64,000 nucleotides of DNA from positions 38,616 through 102,615 of the forward strand of contig JBAROV010000088.1 of NCBI GenBank assembly GCA_049642465.1. The letters are read 5' to 3'. Position numbers and translations under genes: made by a program. The first letter of the stretch is position 1. The number at the start of each line of letters is the position of its first letter. Shown here one piece after another: positions 32,343-39,172 of this stretch. This DNA is from CAWDPQ01 sp049642465 (GTDB taxonomy: Bacteria; Acidobacteriota; Vicinamibacteria; Vicinamibacterales; 2-12-FULL-66-21). The notes under the pieces were generated by a model that did no database searches, was not told the origin of the DNA, and saw nothing but the letters and a program-made list of their open reading frames with translations.

Positions 32343-33334
32343 CAGCGATCGCCATGACCGCAGACGGTGCAAGCTCGCGGTGGAAGGATTTGCTGCATCA
32401 GATTCATCTCGCGAAGTCGTTCGGCACGCTCAGTTAGGCAACACGGGCAGTGAGCGAAGCGATCGATATCCCAGAGATCCACGAAGACTCGACCGCGCCC
32501 GCGCGCGTGGCCGAGGCTCAACGCCAGGTTCCGCTCGATGTCGTCCAGATTCGGCGTCGTGAAGGCGTCTTGGTCCAAAGCCTCCAAAGTGCCATTGCCA
32601 GATCGCGTCGGCACGAGGGAGATCACCGAGGCGCCGCAATCGAACGCTGTATCAAGCGACCGCATCAACCAGACATCCTGCTCATCATGCGGAACAAACG
32701 GTGGTGAGAGAAGAAGGAACACCCGCAACGACACTCCACGGTCCAGCAGCGCCGCTGCAGCTGCTGCGAACTGCTCGGGCGTGACGTGCTTGTTCAGACG
32801 CTCGAGCGCCACGGGATGCGCGGTTTCCAGGCCCATCGCGACTTCGAACGCTGGCCTCGTGTGCCGATCGAGCGCCGCCATGAAGCGATCGACGCGAGGA
32901 CCTACCAGCGCGGGATGTGATTCGACGACGACCCGGGACAGTCCGGCCAGCGCCCCGGCCACGGCGTCGTAATCTGCTTCGGGTACTGCGCGCGGATCAA
33001 AAAAACTCCCGGCATTGTAAAGCTTCATTCCCGAGACAGCGCCGTGGTCGGCACCGAGCGCCTGTCGCGCAGCGGATACTTGCGCGGGAATGGCGCCGCG
33101 CGGGGTGTCACTTTCGATTGTGTACGTCCAGAGATCGCACATCGCGCAGCGCCAGGGACACTCGCGACCGGTCAGGAGCACCGTTGCCATCCGAGCGACG
33201 GCTCCCTGCTCCGTTCGCTCGTCTTCGGTAATGAGACCCTGATAGCGCCAGGGATCGTGTTGAGGACGAGCCCCTCGGCGCTCGAGCACGAAGCGATCGC
33301 GCGCTGACGGAGTACTCGGATAGAGCGTCGTCAT
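32342..33334 (-). CDS. Radical SAM enzyme with C-terminal Cys-rich (zinc-ribbon-like) region
   Basis: The protein is about 330 residues. The Fe-S binding motif is C-x3-C-x2-C in LLTGRECPWRCAMCDLWTY. A TIM-barrel body follows (GMKLYNAGSFFDPRAVPEAD, then AMGLETAHPVALERLNKHV), which resembles the Elp3/TIGR01210-type group. The C-terminus has CPCCLTER and CTVCGHGDR, a Cys4 site likely to bind zinc or a second Fe-S cluster. No SPASM-type consensus is clear. The ATG at 33334 is chosen over the in-frame TTG at 33352. It starts 24 bp after the ligase gene and overlaps the halogenase-like gene, so all three work together. Confidence 0.85.
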   Translation of the reverse strand: MTTLYPSTPSARDRFVLERRGARPQHDPWRYQGLITEDERTEQGAVARMATVLLTGRECPWRCAMCDLWTYTIESDTPRGAIPAQVSAARQALGADHGAVSGMKLYNAGSFFDPRAVPEADYDAVAGALAGLSRVVVESHPALVGPRVDRFMAALDRHTRPAFEVAMGLETAHPVALERLNKHVTPEQFAAAAAALLDRGVSLRVFLLLSPPFVPHDEQDVWLMRSLDTAFDCGASVISLVPTRSGNGTLEALDQDAFTTPNLDDIERNLALSLGHARGRGRVFVDLWDIDRFAHCPCCLTERAERLREMNLMQQILPPRACTVCGHGDR

Positions 33335-33358
33335 GCTCTGCCGCACGCGCAACTGCGA

Positions 33359-34690
33359 TCACGCATACAGATGCTCGAACGCGTGGCGGTATTCGCGCGC
33401 CGATCGTCCGAGTCTGTGCTGCATCGAATCAATCGAGGTCGCACCGTGCTGGAAACGGCGCTTCGGAAACACCGGCATTTCGATGCCTGTGACCCCCCTG
33501 ATACCGCGGCGAACGATTTCCCCCTTCAGCGAGTACAACCTCGCGACGTCGTAGTTTGTGAGCTCCGCAAACGGGATCCCTTCCGCAACTTCGACGACGT
33601 TGGGGCGGGTGTACGGACTGAAGCCGGCGAATCCGTAGCGCATCGCGGGCGCATAGGTCCTGACATAGCTCCGGCTGAGACCGCCACTATAGGTGAGCGA
33701 GTGCTTGATCCGTCCGACGCCCCATCCTTCCTGATAAAGCATCAGGTTGTTGACGACGCTGCGAATCGTCAGCTCGGGATTTTCCTCGATCGGATAATCC
33801 TTGAGGTTCTCGTCCCCGCCGTCGCCGTCGGCAAGATGACGCCATTCGGGATAGCGCTCGCGAATCCCCTGGCACAAGCGAAGCCCCATGGCTGCGCACT
33901 CGACGTCAAGACTTTTGTAGTCCTCGATGACACGAAGCGTCGCTTCAGCGTCGAGGTCGTCCGGGCTTCCAGGGATCTCTTCAAGAAACATCGACAGCCC
34001 CACCGCCGATAGAAAGGCGCGCGCCTGCCTAACGTCTGGCCCATCCCCCAGATCCAGCACGAATGCCTTCAGCCGCGCGGGTGACAGGCCGAGACGCAAC
34101 ATCGTGTGATACGTGACGAGGAACACGGATCCGCTGTCGATACCGCCCGAGAAACTGACGCCGATCGGTTCGGGCCGCAGAGAACCCGAATCGATGCTGA
34201 TGAGCCATTTCGCGATCTCATCAGTCAGCGCCCCGATATAGCGGCGCCCGATTTCGTCCAGGTCGGCGGGCAGCGCTCCTCGAGATGGCGTGAAGAAACG
34301 CGTGTACGTGGGATCCGGATCCGGACAGCCCACCAACGCCAGCTCTACGATGTAGTGCGCGGGGACCATGCGGGTGTAACTCGGATGAAACTGGTCGCCG
34401 AGCCCGGCGTCCTGGAGTGCGCGCTGCAAGGTGTCGATTCGGTCCGACACGAACAGCGCCGGCCCCTCGTGCCGCTTGGCGAGGAAGTACCGCATCGGAC
34501 GATCCATCGAGCGCGCCAGCCGCACGGTGATGCCATCGACCGCGACCAGCGCAAACGATCCGTCGATGGCGCGTACCGCTCTCGGGTCACCGGAGAGGAC
34601 GCGGCGCCTGGCTTCGTCGATATCGCAGTTGTGGATCTGGTTCAGCTTCGGGTCGAGCAGGTCGACCACTCGTGCGATCGGACTTGGCAT
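33359..34690 (-). CDS. Asparagine-synthase-like ATP-dependent ligase without N-terminal catalytic Cys
   Basis: The 443-residue protein has a degenerate N-terminal glutaminase-like domain (DGSFALVAVDGITVRLARSM, then GPALFVSDRIDTLQ) with no Cys at position 2. The synthase domain carries the PP-loop SFSGGIDSGS and HLADGDGGDENLKDYP. Lack of the Cys nucleophile means it cannot release ammonia from glutamine, as in beta-lactam synthetase. It probably adenylates a carboxylate and forms an amide, lactam or macrocycle within the substrate. It leads the operon with the radical SAM and halogenase-like enzymes, 24 bp downstream of the alpha/beta hydrolase. Confidence 0.85.
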   Translation of the reverse strand: MPSPIARVVDLLDPKLNQIHNCDIDEARRRVLSGDPRAVRAIDGSFALVAVDGITVRLARSMDRPMRYFLAKRHEGPALFVSDRIDTLQRALQDAGLGDQFHPSYTRMVPAHYIVELALVGCPDPDPTYTRFFTPSRGALPADLDEIGRRYIGALTDEIAKWLISIDSGSLRPEPIGVSFSGGIDSGSVFLVTYHTMLRLGLSPARLKAFVLDLGDGPDVRQARAFLSAVGLSMFLEEIPGSPDDLDAEATLRVIEDYKSLDVECAAMGLRLCQGIRERYPEWRHLADGDGGDENLKDYPIEENPELTIRSVVNNLMLYQEGWGVGRIKHSLTYSGGLSRSYVRTYAPAMRYGFAGFSPYTRPNVVEVAEGIPFAELTNYDVARLYSLKGEIVRRGIRGVTGIEMPVFPKRRFQHGATSIDSMQHRLGRSAREYRHAFEHLYA

Positions 34691-34714
34691 TCGGTCATTC
34701 TAGGACAATGCCGG

Positions 34715-35368
34715 TCAACGCAAATACTGCGTGAACCAGCGCGCGGCCAGTCGCTCTACCTCCTCGAGCGCTCCCGGCTCTTCGAAGAGGTGTGTGGCGC
34801 CTGGAACGATGGCGAGTTCAACCGGCGCCTGCATCTGCCGCAAGGCGGTCCGATTCAGCTCGATGACCTCGTCGTCTTGGCCACCCACGATGAGCAGCGT
34901 TGGCGCTTTGACGCGCGGCAACGCGTCGCCCGCCAGATCGGGACGTCCGCCCCTCGACACCACCGCGCCGATCGTGTCCGGCCGCTCCGCGGCGGCGATC
35001 AATGCCGCGGCCGCTCCGGTGCTCGCGCCGAAACAGCCGATCGGCAGCTGCCGCAGACCGGTCTGACGGCGAGCCCAGTCGGCGGCGGCGCTGACCCGCG
35101 GCGCGAGGCGAGCAATATCGAAGCGATACTGCCGTGTCCGCACGTCGACCGCTTCTTCCCGCGGCGTGAGCAGGTCCATCAGCAGCGTCGCGAACCCTCG
35201 CCCGTTGAGCGATTCCGCAACATGGCGGTTTCGCGTGCTGAAGCGGCTGCTGCCGCTGCCGTGCGCGAAGACGATCAGACCACGGGCATCTGGCGGCACG
35301 CGCAGGTCGCCGCTCACCGCGGCGCCGCCAGCTGCAATTTCCACAGGCTGAACAGTGATCGTACTCAC
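34715..35368 (-). CDS. Alpha/beta hydrolase (dienelactone-hydrolase-like)
   Basis: The 217-residue hydrolase contains the oxyanion start GLIVFAHGSGSSRFSTRN, the nucleophile elbow GCFGASTGAAAAL (G-x-S-x-G), the acid in LLIVGGQDDEVIE and the His in PGATHLFEEPG. The GTG at 35368 is chosen because the longer form overlaps the end of the BON-domain gene. It probably hydrolyses esters or thioesters. It is 24 bp upstream of the asparagine-synthase-like gene, so it may release or hydrolyse a product or intermediate of that pathway. Confidence 0.85.
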   Translation of the reverse strand: MSTITVQPVEIAAGGAAVSGDLRVPPDARGLIVFAHGSGSSRFSTRNRHVAESLNGRGFATLLMDLLTPREEAVDVRTRQYRFDIARLAPRVSAAADWARRQTGLRQLPIGCFGASTGAAAALIAAAERPDTIGAVVSRGGRPDLAGDALPRVKAPTLLIVGGQDDEVIELNRTALRQMQAPVELAIVPGATHLFEEPGALEEVERLAARWFTQYLR

Positions 35369-35385
35369 AGTCAGACGCTTTCGTG

Positions 35386-36036
35386 TTACGGCACGACGAC
35401 GAGTCGATCGTCGACGTTTCTCACGCCCGGCGCCGCCCACGCCGCTCGGCGGGCCTCGTCACGTTCGAACCACGCATGCACGTTACCGGTGAGCGTGACT
35501 TTCCCGTCGACGACCGCCACATTGATCCGGCGCGCGTCAACTTCGGCGCTGCGCTTCAAGGCCGCCTCGATCTTCGTCTTGACATCCGCCGCGCTGACGT
35601 GCGGCTCCACGAAGATGCTGTTCGTGACGCCACGAACGCCGATGAGGTCCCGGACCGCACTTTCGGCCGTGGTACGCTGGTATTGCCAATCCACGCGTCC
35701 CTTCAGCGTCACCCAGCCGTCGCTGACGGACACGGAGATCTTCTCCTCCGGGACGAGCGTGTTCCACTTGAGTGCGGACAGAACGGATTGGGCGATCTCC
35801 GAGTCCGTCCGTTGCTGTCCGCCAGCGAGATGCACCTCGAGCTCGTTGGCCACCGCTTTCACCCCATACACACCCAGCGCCACACGCTCGGCGGTGCCTC
35901 TCTCTGAGTAGCTCTTGACGTCGCCGCGGAGCGTGACAACGCCTGTATCCACCGAGACTCCGATATCCGCTGCGTCGATGCTGGGCTCCCAGTCCAGAGC
36001 ATCCTGGACGTACTCTTGTAGTTGTCTGTCGGTCAT
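35386..36036 (-). CDS. Triple BON-domain protein
   Basis: The 216-residue protein starts MTDRQLQEYVQDALDWEPSID after GGGAGG. It contains three BON repeats, each with a GVVTLRGDV-, GWVTLKGRV- or GKVTLTGNV-type strand and a GVRGVTNSI/GVRNVDDRL turn. It has no signal peptide, so it is probably cytoplasmic. BON proteins bind membranes or other ligands, often under osmotic or other stress. It lies 18 bp upstream of the alpha/beta hydrolase and may be transcribed with the operon or simply precede it. Confidence 0.88.
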   Translation of the reverse strand: MTDRQLQEYVQDALDWEPSIDAADIGVSVDTGVVTLRGDVKSYSERGTAERVALGVYGVKAVANELEVHLAGGQQRTDSEIAQSVLSALKWNTLVPEEKISVSVSDGWVTLKGRVDWQYQRTTAESAVRDLIGVRGVTNSIFVEPHVSAADVKTKIEAALKRSAEVDARRINVAVVDGKVTLTGNVHAWFERDEARRAAWAAPGVRNVDDRLVVVP

Positions 36037-36270
36037 GATCGTCCTCCCTGTGGCGCGGCCTTGCACATCCGCGCCAGACTTACCGCTCTTTGCAGAGAAT
36101 GCCCGGCGGATCTCGGGAGTGGCGGCGAATTTCCGGGAGCCGTCTTGCTACCGTGACGTGTGCAATCCCGATACCTGCCACTGACGGGCGACCGGATTGA
36201 CAGTGGAATCGCCGCAGGTGGACCGTGGGATCTGTGAAGGCCCCAAGCCCTTGCGGCCGTGAAGGGAGCG

Positions 36271-36435
36271 TTACGGGTGCATCGGTTTTCGAGACTCAAT
36301 CAGCAGGACGCCTGCGACAACCGGCGGAACCGCCATCGCGAGCATCACGAAGACGAGCGTCGAGGTCGTGTAAAACTCCCCGTCGATCAGGGAATATCCC
36401 ACCACCACCAGAAGTCCGGCGACAACCAGAAGCAC
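36271..36435 (-). CDS. Small two-helix membrane protein (short ORF)
   Basis: A GTG at 36435 opens a 54-residue frame, after GAGG seven bases upstream. It starts MLLVVAGLLVVVGYSL (helix 1), then IDGEFYTTST, then a second helix LVFVMLAMAVPPVVAGVLL, and ends ESRKPMHP. The frame follows the stop of the upstream secreted hypothetical gene by 42 bp on the same strand. The two hydrophobic stretches and the tail make it look real. It is too short to be confident about the function. Confidence 0.5.
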   Translation of the reverse strand: MLLVVAGLLVVVGYSLIDGEFYTTSTLVFVMLAMAVPPVVAGVLLIESRKPMHP

Positions 36436-36477
36436 GCGACCGCCTCGAACAGACCGGATCCGGCCGGCCCAGGTTTT

Positions 36478-37533
36478 CTAGCGCGGCCGGCCGGGCGCCG
36501 GCGGATCGCCGCTCGACAAACGATGCGCGACCTCCCGGAGAATCGCAGGACCATCGTCCTCGACTCGCCCTTTGATAATCCGTCGAGCGAAATGTCCCCA
36601 GAACCCGCCAAGCAGATCGACCTCGGACCGGTTGAAGTACACGAAGTAGCTGCGGCCGCTGCGCCCGTCGCGCACGAGCGCGGTGATCCCCAGACACGCG
36701 TCGAGATAGTGCGTGGCGAAGATCTGCGTTCCCGTGATCAGCACTTCGACGCCTTTGATTCCGGCGGGCCGAAAGATCCTGACGTGCGTGGCGCTGATCA
36801 CAGCCTTGCCGCCAAACCGTTCCTTGGACCAGTAGATGAACTCGTCCAGGTGCGCCTGAGCGGCTGGATTGCGCTTCAACGCTTCCGCAATCGCCGGGGC
36901 GCGGTCGGGCAGGAAAGTGGAGTGCTGCAACAGCTTGTCGAAGGCAACCGCCGGCGATCGCGGTCTGTGGCGATCGTGGTAGGCGTCGAGCGCCGAGTGT
37001 CCCTTCACCGAGTAGGCGGTGACCCGCTGGAGCACCGTTCGCCTGAACGCGGCCAGCATCGGGGCCTTCCAGTCCGTTCCGGCATCTCGAATGACACGCC
37101 GGAACGCATACATCTCCGCTGGTGACAGTTTCAACCCGCAGTCGCCGGGGCGGCATTCCTCGAGATCCTTGAGGTCCCCATCGTCAAGCGTCAGCGTGTC
37201 GAGATCCTCAATCCGCGGAGGGTTCGAGAATCGCTGGACTGCGAGGACGAAGCTGCTCTTTCTGAATTCCGCGACGTCGTGCATCCAGGCAATCATTCGA
37301 TCCGGCGTAGCGCTGTCGGTCAGTTCGATGGCGGAGAACACGGCCAGCTCGTGGCCTTCGGTGTTCAACACCCTGACGAGGGGCAGGCCACGCTCCAGAG
37401 TCGCGCGGTCCTCCAGGCTGACGACGACACTCGGGCCGAAGAAGCCGAATGGATCCCCGTGCGGATCCGGCGCCGTCGACAGACCGAGGAGTACGGCGGC
37501 CCACAGCATGGGGTTCAGCAATCGCTGACGCAT
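36478..37533 (-). CDS. Secreted hypothetical protein
   Basis: The 351-residue protein has an N-terminal signal-like region (MRQRLLNPMLWAAVLLGLSTA). I do not recognise it. Visible features include SVVVSLEDRATLERGLPLVR, a Cys pair in EECRPGDCGLKLS and a late block ATHYLDACLGITALVR, all typical of unnamed acidobacterial secreted proteins. It is followed by the small two-helix gene on the same strand. A role cannot be inferred. Confidence 0.7.
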   Translation of the reverse strand: MRQRLLNPMLWAAVLLGLSTAPDPHGDPFGFFGPSVVVSLEDRATLERGLPLVRVLNTEGHELAVFSAIELTDSATPDRMIAWMHDVAEFRKSSFVLAVQRFSNPPRIEDLDTLTLDDGDLKDLEECRPGDCGLKLSPAEMYAFRRVIRDAGTDWKAPMLAAFRRTVLQRVTAYSVKGHSALDAYHDRHRPRSPAVAFDKLLQHSTFLPDRAPAIAEALKRNPAAQAHLDEFIYWSKERFGGKAVISATHVRIFRPAGIKGVEVLITGTQIFATHYLDACLGITALVRDGRSGRSYFVYFNRSEVDLLGGFWGHFARRIIKGRVEDDGPAILREVAHRLSSGDPPAPGRPR

Positions 37534-37650
37534 GCCGCTTTGACGTGCAAGACACGAACCGGGGAGCTGGAACCGAAGTAGCTGACCACGGCAGCTCGCT
37601 CGCGTGCTGTTCGGAAATAAACACCAACCGACGTGAAATTCTTCGCGGTC

Positions 37651-37902
37651 CTAGGCGCCGATCATCTCTCCGATCTCTTTCTTCGTCTCCTCGAACTGCC
37701 GCTTCGCCCGATCCGCCACGCGCTCCATCGTCTGCTCGCATGAGCGCGAAACAGCGCTCCACTGACGCCTTGCGCGGCGGCGAAGACTGCGCCGAAGCTC
37801 ATGGCCGGACGCCGGCGCCACCATCAGGCCTATCGCGCACCCGGCGGCTGCGGCTCCGACCAGGGCGGCGCTGATCGTCAGAATCGTCTTCGGGTTTGAC
37901 AT
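37651..37902 (-). CDS. YtxH-like small membrane protein
   Basis: The 83-residue protein starts MSNPKTILTISAALVGAAAAG, with a membrane or Gly/Ala-rich helix, then VAPASGHELRRSLRRRARR and a charged coiled coil ending FEETKKEIGEMIG. This is the layout of YtxH-like stress proteins. GGAGG lies six bases before the ATG at 37902, which I prefer to the ATG at 37905. The start overlaps the stop of the upstream beta-helix gene, so they are coupled. Confidence 0.75.
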   Translation of the reverse strand: MSNPKTILTISAALVGAAAAGCAIGLMVAPASGHELRRSLRRRARRQWSAVSRSCEQTMERVADRAKRQFEETKKEIGEMIGA

Positions 37903-38645
37903 CATGACCCTCCGCCGGTGGAAGTACGCAACAGCTGTGCCCCGGCCGCGGGCGCATCGATCCGCCGCGCCGGAATGCCGACATAAACCCCGCCGGCATC
38001 GAGCGTCGCGTGCTTCGGGACAAAGCTGAGAGCCCCGATCTGGCAGTGCGCGCCGACCGTCACGCCAATCTCCACGATGCTGCCGATTCCGACCGTCACG
38101 TGGGAACCGAGCCTCACCGGGGCGGTCTTGACGATACCGTGTTCCACTGTGTGGCCCGAGATGTGTGCGTCGGCGCCAATAACCACGTCGTCGCCGAATT
38201 CGAGCAGATTGTAGTCGCTGACCGACAGGCTGTTGACGTAGACACGCCGCCCGACCCGCGCGCCGCTCAGGCGCATGTAGGCGGTCCAGGGAGGCGTTCC
38301 GCGCAACATCTGCCCCGCGAGAAGGCGAGCGACGTGGTTGACAGCGACCCAGCGGAGCCAGTCGAGCAGTGGCCACTCCAAATCCGCCATGCGCATCTCA
38401 ACACCCACAGGAGTGCGCCACCCGAGCAGTTGCGTCACTATCGCCGAGACAGGCAACAGCGTCAGGGCGAAGACGGCGTATGAGGGACCGGCAGCTAGGG
38501 CGAATATCACCACCCTCGCTCCCGGTGTCACCGGCAGCGACGCGAGATACGACCAGACCGTGACGACAGGAGCCAAAGCAGCGGCCAGGATTATCGTCTC
38601 GACGACAATCAGGCTGGCCACGGTCCACATCACTCGCCAGCGCAT
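37902..38645 (-). CDS. Membrane protein with left-handed beta-helix (acyltransferase-like) domain
   Basis: The 247-residue protein has two or more membrane helices (TVASLIVVETIILAAALAPV, then VVIFALAAGPSYAVFALTLL). A C-terminal hexapeptide-repeat beta-helix follows (VVIGADAHISGH, VRLGSHVTVGIGSIVEIGVT, CQIGALSFVP). This matches the C-terminal modules of membrane-bound acyltransferase- or epsilon-poly-lysine-synthetase-like proteins, where the helix transfers or positions an acyl or aminoacyl chain. It is coupled to the YtxH-like gene. The ATG at 38645 is chosen over a TTG at 38678. Confidence 0.75.
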   Translation of the reverse strand: MRWRVMWTVASLIVVETIILAAALAPVVTVWSYLASLPVTPGARVVIFALAAGPSYAVFALTLLPVSAIVTQLLGWRTPVGVEMRMADLEWPLLDWLRWVAVNHVARLLAGQMLRGTPPWTAYMRLSGARVGRRVYVNSLSVSDYNLLEFGDDVVIGADAHISGHTVEHGIVKTAPVRLGSHVTVGIGSIVEIGVTVGAHCQIGALSFVPKHATLDAGGVYVGIPARRIDAPAAGAQLLRTSTGGGS

Positions 38646-38687
38646 GCCGGTCACCGTTTGACGCTGGGCGGTCCGCAATTCGCCATC

Positions 38688-39146
38688 TTAGAATCCAAAC
38701 TGCCTCAGGTGATGGTCCATGTGCAGGTAGGCCCACCGAAGCCAGGCGGCGCGCGAGAGACGGCCGAAGATCGGATGGACCTGACCGTCGAGGTTGGCGG
38801 CGTCGGTCGTCATGACTTCGACAAGAGCCTCGAGATCCTTGACGTCCGCTCTAAACTCAGCGGGCTTCGTTCCCCCGCACTCTTGATCGATTTCCGGATT
38901 CGTGAGAATGCCAGTTCGCCACGTGAAGGGAGCGTAAAGCGCGACCACCTTCACGAGGGTTCGATGGATCATGCCGCCCGTGGGTACTACGCGCGTGCGG
39001 CCCAGCGCCATGCGAGCCGAGTCTCCCAAATGACAGATCATCTGGTGTGCGGTCATTCGGCCCCAGCGCCGCGCGCTGTTCGCACGAACGTTTTGTAGCC
39101 GGCGAAGAATCTCGGCGGCGTCGGCCGGATGCGCCAGTGTCTTCAT
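38688..39146 (-). CDS. DUF1569/DinB-like protein
   Basis: The 152-residue protein starts MKTLAHPADAAEILRRLQN and carries WGRMTAHQMICHLGDSARMA, with the His pattern of DinB-fold proteins, and closing LRWAYLHMDHHLRQFG. DUF1569 proteins are four-helix bundles that may be metal-dependent hydrolases or thiol transferases. It stands alone between the membrane beta-helix gene and a large kinase gene. The function is unassigned. Confidence 0.85.
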   Translation of the reverse strand: MKTLAHPADAAEILRRLQNVRANSARRWGRMTAHQMICHLGDSARMALGRTRVVPTGGMIHRTLVKVVALYAPFTWRTGILTNPEIDQECGGTKPAEFRADVKDLEALVEVMTTDAANLDGQVHPIFGRLSRAAWLRWAYLHMDHHLRQFGF

Positions 39147-39172
39147 CGATCATGGATCAGGCGATTCCGCGG

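Noticed and set aside
34106..35911. A 601-codon plus-strand frame
   Set aside because: It is antisense to three well-supported minus-strand genes (ligase, alpha/beta hydrolase and BON protein).
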